In this document: piece after piece, positions 6,056 to 12,036 of the stretch
Position numbering within the stretch: the first letter of the stretch is position 1
Layout of the letters: each line of letters starts with the position of its first letter
Notes under the pieces: generated by a model
What the model was told of the DNA's origin: nothing
Seen by the model: the letters and a program-made list of their open reading frames with translations, nothing else
Databases searched by the model: none
Program-made: the position numbers and the translations under genes
Origin: Gracilaria caudata
Lineage: Eukaryota > Rhodophyta > Florideophyceae > Gracilariales > Gracilariaceae
Length of the DNA: 12,036 nucleotides
Assembly: GCA_030374735.1 (NCBI GenBank)
Contig: JASCIV010000801.1
Span: forward strand, 1 to 12,036
Reading direction: 5' to 3'

Positions 6056-8848
6056 ATGTCGCGCTTTTTCCGGAATGAGGACGACTTCTCGTCTTCAAGC
6101 GAGTCAGAGTCCTCTTCGTCCGACGAAGAGGTCGGAGTCCAAGCCGCGCGTACCACTGTCGGCGGCGTTGGAAGATCTCGCTTTTTGCTCAGTGATTCGG
6201 ACGAAGAGGATGAAAAGAGGGTCATCCGTTCCGCAAAGGATCGTCGCTATGACGCTCTTGTCGCTACTGCCAACAACGTCAAGAGTCACATCAAGAATAT
6301 GGACTGGTCCAAGCTGCAGGAGGATTTCGATCAACTCAATGACGCCCTTAAGAAGATTATGAAGACTGATATGGTCAGCGGAAAGAAGCCTCCCGTTCCT
6401 GAACTCTACGTTCGAGCCGTTATTACTATTGAGGACTTCATTGCTGAAACTCTCAAGGATAAACCCAAACTCAGCAAGACTAACTCCAAGAGTCTCAACC
6501 GCATGAATTTGAAGGTTCCGAAAAACAATCGCCTCTACAAAACCGAGATTAACCAGTTGCGGGCCACTGGCGCCCCTTCTCTCTACGACATGCCGGAAGA
6601 AGACTCAGACACCGAACGCTCCTCTGATGATGACGCTGATCTCAAGGACGATCTTTCCGACAGCGACGAATCCTCTTCCTCCTCCTCAGATTCAGAAGAT
6701 GATAACAGGGGCGGAAGGGTGTCCATGTGGCTCAAGAAGGATAAGAACGAGACGGCAGCCAGTACAGCTAAAGTCCGCAAAGAAAAGAAGTCTAAAGAAA
6801 TCGACACCGGAGCTGAGGCCGATGTCGAAGATGATGACGGTTTCACAACTGTCACTCGTGCCAAACCCGTCATGCGCGAGACATTCAAACCTGAGGAAAT
6901 GAGCGAAGAAGCTGTCGATACTAAGATGCTCGAAATCCTAAAAGCCCGTGGCAGAAAGGGAACAAATCGCACCGAACAAATCTCTTTGATAGAGTCCCTG
7001 GTGCCTTGTACAAAGAGTCCAAGACAACGCATAGAGGTTATGCTCCATCTCGTCTCTGCCAAGTTTGATGGCATTCCGGCGGCTAAATTGTTTATGCCAG
7101 CAGACTTGTGGCGTTCGGCTGTTAGCGATGCGAAGAAAGTCATTACTTTAGCGCGCGAACATTTTCCTGGCATTCGCTTTTCAGATGAAGCTGATGCGCG
7201 TGGCGAGGATCCTAGTATCATTTTGAAGGGCACCGGCACTGGTGAAATTGTCGACCCTTCTGGTGAGACTCTCGTTGGAATGGCGGTTCCGACTGCTGCC
7301 GAGGAGCAAGTGAAGAGAACCGAAGTAGACGCTGAAGGACAGATAATAGTCCGTGGAGATGTTGTGTCTAATTTTGAAAGGTTTGACAATGAGCTTTTCC
7401 GTGCCTGGCAGCACACTGATGCGTATGCTCCCGAATATGTACAGCGTCTGAAAGATGAGGTTCTTCTTCTAGATCTTGCCTCTCATGTGCAATCGTATTT
7501 CGAGAATGCCGCCGAACGTGAAGAGTCAAAGAAAGAACCAGATGAAGTTCGACTCAATGCTCTTCGATCTCGCGCTGCTCGTGTGGCGGCTCGTAGAGTC
7601 ATGCACATGTACTACAAAAGTGAAGAATTGAACACCAGAGTTCAAGAGCTGTCTGGACAAAAGGCGTCCGACAAGTGTTTGACAGAGCTCGCTGTGCTTG
7701 TGTACCGATATGGGGATGACCGCGCCAAGTCTATGGTGATGCTTGCACATATATATAATCATGCTCTTGAAAATCGGTTCTACGCGGCGCGGGATATGTT
7801 GTTAATGTCTCATCTGCAAGAAACGATTGCCGAATCGGACGTTCCTTTACAAGTTATGTTTAATCGTGCAATGACCCAACTTGGTTTGTGTGCATTCAGA
7901 ACAGGAAAGGCGTGGGAGGCACATGCTTGTCTGCAGGAACTTTGTTCCCCTAGCTACGGGGGTGGTGGCGGTGGACTATCGAGAATGAAGGAGCTACTTG
8001 CCCAAGGCATAACTCAACAGCGTGGCTATGAGAAGACCCCAGAGCAAGAGAAAGCAGAAGCAAGGCGACAAATACCTTATCATATGCACATCAATCTGGA
8101 CTTCATCGAAACTGCGCATCTGACTTCCGCCATGCTGCTGGAGGTCCCAGCAATGGCTCTCAGTAAGGCTCGGGGTGATTTAAGGCGCTGGCCGGTGTCC
8201 AAATCGTTCCAATACTTTTTGCGGAACTCTATGAAGCAAGCCTTCCCTGGTCCCCCAGAGAATACTCGGGACTTCGTCATGGCAGCCACTCGTTGTCTTA
8301 TGCGTGGAGATTGGAACGGTGCATTCAAATACATTTGTGGAATACGCTCATGGAAGGCGCTGACGGTGACGACTCGAACTGAAACACAAGAACGGCTTAA
8401 AGACCTTCTCAAAGTAGAAGCGCTGCGAACCTTTTCGCTAAGCTATTCGTCTTACTTTGATTCCATGTCAACGGATCAGCTTTCAACATTATTTGGTCTG
8501 CCTCCTGCGAAAGTGCACTCTGTTTTATCCAAGATGATCATCAACTTAGAAATGAGAGCGAGTTGGGACCAACCAACTGCTAGTATTGTTATGAGAAGGA
8601 CTGAACCAAGTCGCTTGCAATCACTTGCCTTGCAACTGGGATCAAAGGTAGCAAACATGACAGAGAACAACGAAAAACTGATGGATGCGAAGAATGGTGG
8701 TATTGACAGGAACGATCGCAAGGATGATGATCGCGGAAAGAGTGACTGGAAGCAGGGCGGGCGTGGTATGAAGAGGGGAAAGACTGGTTTCGGTGGTCTA
8801 CGTTCCCGAGATGTTTTGGACGTTGCAGCGAAGGGTCGCGCATATTAG
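6056..8848 (+). CDS. EIF3C: Eukaryotic translation initiation factor 3 subunit C, 930 aa
   Basis: eIF3c (yeast Nip1) is a core eIF3 subunit on the 40S ribosome. It contacts eIF1 and eIF5 through its N-terminus and helps assemble the scanning pre-initiation complex in the cytosol. The protein begins MSRFFRNEDD, followed by Ser/Asp/Glu runs (10-25, 46-53). The family-typical segment around RYDALVATANNVKSHIKNMDW (65-84) is present, then a long acidic stretch (about 181-217 and 250-262). The conserved helical body (about 280-660) leads into a PCI domain (about 672-845) with MHINLDFIETAHLTSAMLLE. The tail (878-930) is basic and glycine-rich, suited to RNA contact. Length is close to the human protein (913). 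The ATG at 6056 sits in a good context (ACCATGT) and begins the conserved start; an upstream in-frame extension would need a GTG. One uninterrupted exon. Confidence 0.97.
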   Translation: MSRFFRNEDDFSSSSESESSSSDEEVGVQAARTTVGGVGRSRFLLSDSDEEDEKRVIRSAKDRRYDALVATANNVKSHIKNMDWSKLQEDFDQLNDALKKIMKTDMVSGKKPPVPELYVRAVITIEDFIAETLKDKPKLSKTNSKSLNRMNLKVPKNNRLYKTEINQLRATGAPSLYDMPEEDSDTERSSDDDADLKDDLSDSDESSSSSSDSEDDNRGGRVSMWLKKDKNETAASTAKVRKEKKSKEIDTGAEADVEDDDGFTTVTRAKPVMRETFKPEEMSEEAVDTKMLEILKARGRKGTNRTEQISLIESLVPCTKSPRQRIEVMLHLVSAKFDGIPAAKLFMPADLWRSAVSDAKKVITLAREHFPGIRFSDEADARGEDPSIILKGTGTGEIVDPSGETLVGMAVPTAAEEQVKRTEVDAEGQIIVRGDVVSNFERFDNELFRAWQHTDAYAPEYVQRLKDEVLLLDLASHVQSYFENAAEREESKKEPDEVRLNALRSRAARVAARRVMHMYYKSEELNTRVQELSGQKASDKCLTELAVLVYRYGDDRAKSMVMLAHIYNHALENRFYAARDMLLMSHLQETIAESDVPLQVMFNRAMTQLGLCAFRTGKAWEAHACLQELCSPSYGGGGGGLSRMKELLAQGITQQRGYEKTPEQEKAEARRQIPYHMHINLDFIETAHLTSAMLLEVPAMALSKARGDLRRWPVSKSFQYFLRNSMKQAFPGPPENTRDFVMAATRCLMRGDWNGAFKYICGIRSWKALTVTTRTETQERLKDLLKVEALRTFSLSYSSYFDSMSTDQLSTLFGLPPAKVHSVLSKMIINLEMRASWDQPTASIVMRRTEPSRLQSLALQLGSKVANMTENNEKLMDAKNGGIDRNDRKDDDRGKSDWKQGGRGMKRGKTGFGGLRSRDVLDVAAKGRAY

Positions 8849-9154
8849 CTGGGGAGCTTCAGACAGTTTCTACGAACGGAACGTTTCAGAGCAGACCGTC
8901 ATTAGTAAAATACGCAGGTGTAAAACAGCCGCTCCGTTTTGTTGGTTTGAGTTTGTGCTGTCATCTTCTGTTTAGAACGACAATCTGCCTTCTCGATTTG
9001 TACCCAAGTCTTTGCGCTCTCTCTCTCTCTCTCTGGCTTACGAATACGTACGCTAATTTGCTCGTACGCAGGGGTTTGCTAAAGACCCCGACACCTACAA
9101 CGCCTCCATACCGCAGCCACTAACTTCTGAATAATAGTTTTGTGAGTGGCAACG
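8849..9154 (+). other. eIF3c 3' flank with an apparent 154-nt intron (8918-9071)
   Basis: The 3' UTR of eIF3c should begin here. A strong 3' splice site is visible: nine CT repeats (9017-9034), a branch-like CTAAT (9053-9057) and GCAG ending at 9071. A fitting donor, GCAG|GTGTAA, lies at 8918. The segment after 9071 has stops in all three frames before the next donor (AACG|GTAAGA at 9155), so it would be untranslated or terminal sequence. It may be a 3'-UTR intron of eIF3c or a non-coding 5' exon of the small gene that follows. No polyadenylation signal is convincing. Confidence 0.3.
9017..9034 (+). repeat. (CT)9 dinucleotide repeat
   Basis: Eighteen bases of perfect CT repeat. Its position 19 nt before a branch-like CTAAT and 33 nt before CGCAG makes a polypyrimidine tract of a 3' splice site the simplest reading; an ordinary microsatellite is the alternative. 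Confidence 0.8.
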
Positions 9155-9315
9155 GTAAGAAAGTATAAGATCTCTTAGGTGCTCTCAAAAGCGGGCGTTT
9201 CGTCGCCCTGATTCTCAACATTAAGTGGTTTTCGTGCAATCTCGCGTGCATTCTTCACGCGAATTTCATCATGATTATCATCATGAGCATCAGAAGAGAA
9301 CTCTATTTTCGACAG

Positions 9316-9858
9316 ATGCAGAGATGTGGCACAAGAGATGTGCCGCAAGATTTGATGCTGCTGTACACCCAGCCATGGAACGGCAATTCCAAAACGACAA
9401 AGGTCCTTCTGTTGTGTTTCTCGGTGAGAGTTGATATCTTTCGATCCATCTCTTAAGCTACGAGAATACATTGAGTTCAATATGTCCACATGATGATCGC
9501 ATGCAGACTTCCGATGTTTTGCCCGAAGCATCCGTGAAAGGCATGGCGCGACACGGGCCACGCCAAATCATCATGTTTCCGCAGGACACATGGGATTTTC
9601 AAGGCCTCATCGATGAACGCAAAATCAAATTCCCGTTGTACGTCTTGTAAGGATTGTACCTCAGCCCCGAACCTCCGCATCAACGGAAGGATTGGCTTCG
9701 AAATAAAATGCTGAGACGATGTAAGCCCCAACGAAGAAGGAGAGGAAACTTGTTCACAACGAAGTGACGTAAAAAGATATGTGTCTGTTTCACCTGGACT
9801 GAAAACTCTGGAGGGCTTGCGAAATGAGGCTTGGTGCTGCAAGGATTATATTCTTTGA
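9316..9858 (+). CDS. Candidate small three-exon gene, product unknown
   Basis: No long plus-strand frame exists here, but the segments join cleanly. Exon 9316-9423 starts with ATG right after acceptor TTTTCGACAG and ends at donor TCG|GTGAGA. Exon 9507-9646 lies between acceptor GCATGCAG and donor CTT|GTAAGG. Exon 9726-9858 follows a weak acceptor (GATGTAAG) and ends in TGA. The phases agree throughout and give 126 codons; the introns (83 and 79 nt) match the 89-nt intron ahead of the zinc-finger gene. A 5'-UTR intron 9155-9315 (donor GTAAGA) would precede it. In the last exon the codons start with a purine at about 60%, against under 40% for the antisense frame, by hand count. Exon 1 has an equally good second frame (with MWHKRCAARF), so its frame, and thus the second acceptor, is uncertain. 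I recognise no family. A competing minus-strand reading (9175-9836) cannot be excluded. Confidence 0.3.
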
Positions 9859-10162
9859 GGCCCTATTGCTATCCCGATCTGGACGAGCAAAAGGGGTAGG
9901 CGAGCATATCTTCACAGTTTCAACAACCTTCTGAGGCCACATTCCGGGTGTGCGCCTGAGAAACGCGTGTTAGATGCTACGCAAGAACATACCATCACTA
10001 GCGTTGGCCCGAATGTGTGATGGGAACTATATGTGGTATCAACTGTGAAAGGAGGGACGTTATTTATTGTGAGATATCAATGATTAATCGAACTCTCGTC
10101 TTTTTCGTCATTCGAAGGAGAGCGGTTCGCACCTGCTGAAGATATGCAGCTCCTTTACATGG
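9859..10162. other. Intergenic or 5' UTR sequence before the zinc-finger gene
   Basis: No plus-strand frame of note lies here. On the minus strand a donor-like ATG|GTATGT at 9992 and acceptor CCTTGCAG ending at 9837 could add an upstream exon to the minus-strand frames at 9175-9836; this is the competing model for the preceding interval. The right end (to 10162) is the probable non-coding first exon of the zinc-finger gene and includes a short upstream ATG at 10144. Confidence 0.3.
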
Positions 10163-10251
10163 GTAAGGGCTTCTGAATCAACCAAGCTCTTTCCTGCTGG
10201 CCAACTCGACTTTTTCTTAACGATCGAACACATTCCGGATCTTGAGTTCAG
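10163..10251 (+). other. Probable 89-nt intron in the 5' UTR of the zinc-finger gene
   Basis: All parts of an intron are present: donor ATGG|GTAAGG at 10163, pyrimidine-rich TTTTTCTTAAC with branch-like CTTAAC (A at 10220), and acceptor TTCAG ending at 10251, 31 nt past the branch A. The coding start follows at 10300. The upstream exon has no in-frame ATG that would extend the protein, so the intron would be untranslated. An upstream ATG at 10144 would give a short ORF that crosses the junction and ends inside the main gene in another frame, which could dampen translation. Confidence 0.5.
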
Positions 10252-10299
10252 GTAATATCACGCGCTTACTCCGATTCACGTTTTGCCTTCTGTTCCCTC

Positions 10300-11412
10300 A
10301 TGCGACCGGAAGTGGCTTTGCATCACAGACACGTCGTGCAAATGGGGAATGGTTGTCTTGAATCATTTTCGGAGTTCGTTACCTCTCATGGATTCGATAA
10401 AGATGATGGATTCGAGTTGACAGAGGTCGTTGAATCTATTGACCGCAGCCTTTGTTCATCGGGTTCATCTACCGCTCGATCCTCAATGACGTTACCATTC
10501 CTGGGTGAAGAAAGCGCTCATGAGAACCTATTGAAACAGATTCCTTCTCCTCTCCCTGCTTTCGATTGCGCCTTGGAAATGACTCCAAACGAATTCATTC
10601 CCTACCTTGACATACCGAGAGCAGAGAGCGATGCTGAAACTGCCAGCAGGCTAAGTCTCAACTCAGTATGTCAGACGGATGCCTTGCCTTCTTTCTCATC
10701 GGTACTACCTCAAACGACGGCTTTAGAGAACAGTACCTACAGCAAAAGGCCATTGACTATCTCTGACATATGCGATAAAGGCGCTTCCCAAAGAGAGATG
10801 AAAGCCGTCAAGCACCAAAGTGGGACAAAGAGAAAAACGAAGTCTTCGAGAAGCTCGTCTGCGAAGCGTCAGAAAAAAATAACACAGTCTTCTACTTTTT
10901 GTCATATCTGTGTCCGGTCCAGTGAACAAGTTACACTTGCCCCTTGCTCTAACGTCGTCACTTCAATTTGTCGAAAAGCTATGTGTCAGAAGTGCTTTGA
11001 TAAACATGGGATGATGAACGAATGGGAGGGGGCCTTACGGAATAAGAGTATAATCAAACAGTTCCATGAAGGTGTGCTCAAATCTCTTCCGGAAGGCACA
11101 TGGACTTGTCCGCATTGTCGAAACAAATGTCCTTCGGCAGCTCAGTGTAAGATTTATGCAAAGACGAATCGTAAACGGCATTTAATGCTCCAAAGGCGCA
11201 GATTGGAACGAGAAACGCATCTTCAACGGAAGCACGAGATGAGGAAGAATCCAAAGTCCCATGAGAAATCCAATGTTTATATTCTGTCCGGGACTTCGGA
11301 TTTACAGCAGCTACCGGAAGCCGTTGCAACAGTTCTTCCCGAACAAAACGAGATGATCGCAGCGATGATTTTGTATCCACCTGTTGGGTTGAATGCTCCT
11401 CGTAAAGGCTAG
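10300..11412 (+). CDS. Nuclear zinc-finger protein, 4CXXC-R1 (CDCA7/R1-like) type, 370 aa
   Basis: Residues 1-160 are Ser/Thr-rich and acidic, probably disordered. A Lys/Arg-rich nuclear localisation segment follows (171-193). The zinc-binding region spans 201-283: C201-X2-C204, C216, C224, C229-X2-C232, then after 37 residues W-T-C270-P-H-C273-R-N-K-C277 and C283. The ending W-x-C-P-x-C-R-x-x-C is the hallmark of the zinc-finger domain of monoamine-oxidase A repressor R1 (Pfam zf-4CXXC_R1), found in vertebrate CDCA7/CDCA7L, which recruit the remodeller HELLS to chromatin, and in some plant JmjC proteins. Two features differ: the linker between halves is long, and the CDCA7 ending C-X-C-X2-C is replaced by C-X5-C, so one cysteine is missing. 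A basic helical stretch (289-316, rich in Arg/Lys) may bind DNA. The ATG at 10300 is the first after an in-frame TGA at 10243. A nuclear DNA or chromatin role is inferred; the target is unknown. Confidence 0.82.
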   Translation: MRPEVALHHRHVVQMGNGCLESFSEFVTSHGFDKDDGFELTEVVESIDRSLCSSGSSTARSSMTLPFLGEESAHENLLKQIPSPLPAFDCALEMTPNEFIPYLDIPRAESDAETASRLSLNSVCQTDALPSFSSVLPQTTALENSTYSKRPLTISDICDKGASQREMKAVKHQSGTKRKTKSSRSSSAKRQKKITQSSTFCHICVRSSEQVTLAPCSNVVTSICRKAMCQKCFDKHGMMNEWEGALRNKSIIKQFHEGVLKSLPEGTWTCPHCRNKCPSAAQCKIYAKTNRKRHLMLQRRRLERETHLQRKHEMRKNPKSHEKSNVYILSGTSDLQQLPEAVATVLPEQNEMIAAMILYPPVGLNAPRKG

Positions 11413-11550
11413 AGTGTGCGAACCATTTCGGTCTGAGCAAGCTTGGTCAGAACAGTGTAACCACTCCCAATTTTGATGATAACATGGTTGATTTCTCTGG
11501 TAGGCATCCTCTGGAGAAACTGCTTGATGCCTTGTAATGCGGAAATTGGA
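11413..11550. other. Short intergenic region between convergent 3' ends
   Basis: Only 138 bp separate the zinc-finger stop (11412, plus) from the stop of the minus-strand exon (11551). It must contain both 3' UTRs or they overlap. No AATAAA is seen; TGTAA occurs at 11456 on the plus strand, which alone is weak evidence. Confidence 0.5.
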
Positions 11551-11793
11551 TTACGTCGTCATGAGTCTTTGTGTTGTCATAAGCTGATGGATACGTCTTG
11601 GGACAGTTGAGAGGGATGATACCTGACGAATATAGTCATACCCATACTGGAGTAGAATGATCAACAACGATCCCCCAAACAAACTTGCTTTCAAATTCAC
11701 AGAAAACGCCAGTCGCGGCAACAAAAATTCTGCTATGCTTAACTCGATGAGGCGTGTCCCAGATAGATAAGCTCGAGGACCGGGTGGCAAGCA
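11551..11793 (-). CDS. Last exon of a spliced membrane-protein gene, SecY-translocase-like C-terminus (partial)
   Basis: The exon encodes 80 residues and a TAA stop, entered at an AG acceptor (11795-11794) directly after an in-frame TAG, so it cannot extend as an unspliced frame. The residues begin CLPPGPRAYLSGTRL, then two hydrophobic stretches, the second being LFGGSLLIILLQYGYDYIRQ, and a short basic tail. SecY proteins end in the same order: a PG-containing cytosolic loop followed by xxYL, two last transmembrane helices, the GGTSLLI-type motif in the last helix with D and Q just after it, and a short basic tail. The match is by eye and imperfect (the GG-SLLI motif lacks the T, and the D is one residue late). 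If real, this is part of a nuclear SecY-type translocon subunit acting in an organelle membrane. It could be another multi-pass protein. Confidence 0.4.
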   Translation of the reverse strand, partial: CLPPGPRAYLSGTRLIELSIAEFLLPRLAFSVNLKASLFGGSLLIILLQYGYDYIRQVSSLSTVPRRIHQLMTTQRLMTT

Positions 11794-12036
11794 CTATGTA
11801 CAATAGGAAGACATATGTGCTACATAATATGCACATGTCGAGGGTTGCAGTTAATTAGTAGATTACACCTAGGGATAGTTATCACAGAGTGAAGACTGGT
11901 CGATGCATTAAGGGATTCCTTGATGAAGGTACAAAGTACCAAGGCGGTACAGCTTTTATTGCCCTACAGCACCGAAAGGACTGATTCGTTTAAGAAGTCG
12001 CTTGCGAATTTGACATGATAGGCTGCGGATAGAACG
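11794..12036 (-). other. Intron and upstream exon end of the SecY-like gene (runs off the window)
   Basis: Minus-strand signals: branch-like TACTAAT at 11860-11854, pyrimidine-rich TCTTCCTATTGTACATAG with acceptor AG at 11795-11794, and possible donors TCG|GTGCTG (exon end 11973) or GCT|GTAGGG (exon end 11968). With the first donor, the upstream exon frame reads VLSAAYHVKFASDFLNES and joins in phase; A-x-D-x-L-x-x-S there resembles the SecY loop segment ADNLKKSG that precedes the PG motif. With the second donor another frame is used. The intron also contains a GGTAC-AAA-GTACC dyad at 11928-11940. Confidence 0.3.
11926..11944. promoter_or_regulatory. GGTAC-AAA-GTACC dyad, second copy of the divergent-promoter motif
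   Basis: GGTAC (11928-11932) and GTACC (11936-11940) are perfect inverted arms around AAA. On the minus strand it reads CCTTGGTAC-TTT-GTACCTT, the same as 5724-5743 except for the spacer. Here it lies in the putative intron of the SecY-like gene, upstream of its last exon. Function unknown. Confidence 0.35.

Noticed and set aside
6583..7416. 277-codon minus-strand frame inside eIF3c
   Set aside because: Ser-rich antisense of the acidic eIF3c region; no independent support.
9709..9714. TGC-TGA as a possible Cys-Sec (selenoprotein) pair in the frame CTSAPNLRINGRIGFEIKC-stop-DDVSPNEE
   Set aside because: An intron covering this stop is simpler, and no SECIS-like hairpin was evident downstream.
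10345..10360. N-myristoylation-like MGNGC at residue 15 of the zinc-finger protein
   Set aside because: It would require skipping the first ATG, and lipid anchoring conflicts with the nuclear signal and zinc finger.
2594..11412. Functional link between the LSD-like monoamine-oxidase fold and the 'monoamine-oxidase A repressor' zinc finger
   Set aside because: The shared words come from naming history; R1 represses the MAOA gene in animals and nothing here supports such regulation.
8919..11537. TGTAA as a general poly(A) signal pointing to a green alga
   Set aside because: It occurs after eIF3c and the zinc-finger gene, but not close behind the demethylase gene, and the pentamer is common by chance.
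1..12036. tRNA/rRNA genes, CRISPR arrays, insertion sequences or prokaryotic operons
   Set aside because: No T-loop-like or rRNA-like sequence, no spaced direct repeats, no transposase motif, and gene content and splicing are eukaryotic.

Overview
The window is eukaryotic nuclear DNA. It carries an eIF3c translation-initiation subunit, a SWIRM/amine-oxidase histone demethylase of the LSD family and a nuclear zinc-finger protein of the 4CXXC-R1 (CDCA7-like) type. There is no operon-style spacing. The three large reading frames are uninterrupted, but consensus-like splice sites occur in the flanks, so the genome looks intron-poor with short introns (about 80-160 nt). This style, and a sharp fall in GC from the very GC-rich first kilobase to the more AT-rich last 3 kb, would suit a compact algal genome such as a red alga. 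That assignment is a low-confidence inference.

Layout: 1-362 is GC-rich non-coding DNA with a tandem repeat. 363-1613 (-) encodes a secreted cysteine-rich protein with an N-terminal eight-cysteine pattern like that of plant lipid-transfer proteins. 1614-2593 is intergenic. 2594-5311 (-) encodes the LSD1/LSD2-like FAD demethylase. 5312-6055 is a divergent promoter region. 6056-8848 (+) encodes eIF3c. 8849-10162 holds splice signals and coding-like segments of an unresolved small gene, probably on the + strand. 10163-10251 is a likely 5'-UTR intron of the zinc-finger gene at 10300-11412 (+). 11551-12036 (-) holds the 3' end of a spliced membrane-protein gene whose last exon resembles the C-terminus of SecY.

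The LSD-like gene and eIF3c are divergent and may share regulatory DNA. The LSD-like and CDCA7-like proteins would both act on chromatin, but nothing in the sequence shows that they work together. The most unusual signals are: the eight-cysteine module in the secreted protein; a disordered NLS-bearing insert in the demethylase near where LSD1 has its tower; a GGTAC-N(3-4)-GTACC dyad repeated in three non-coding regions; and the unannotated spliced genes in the right half.
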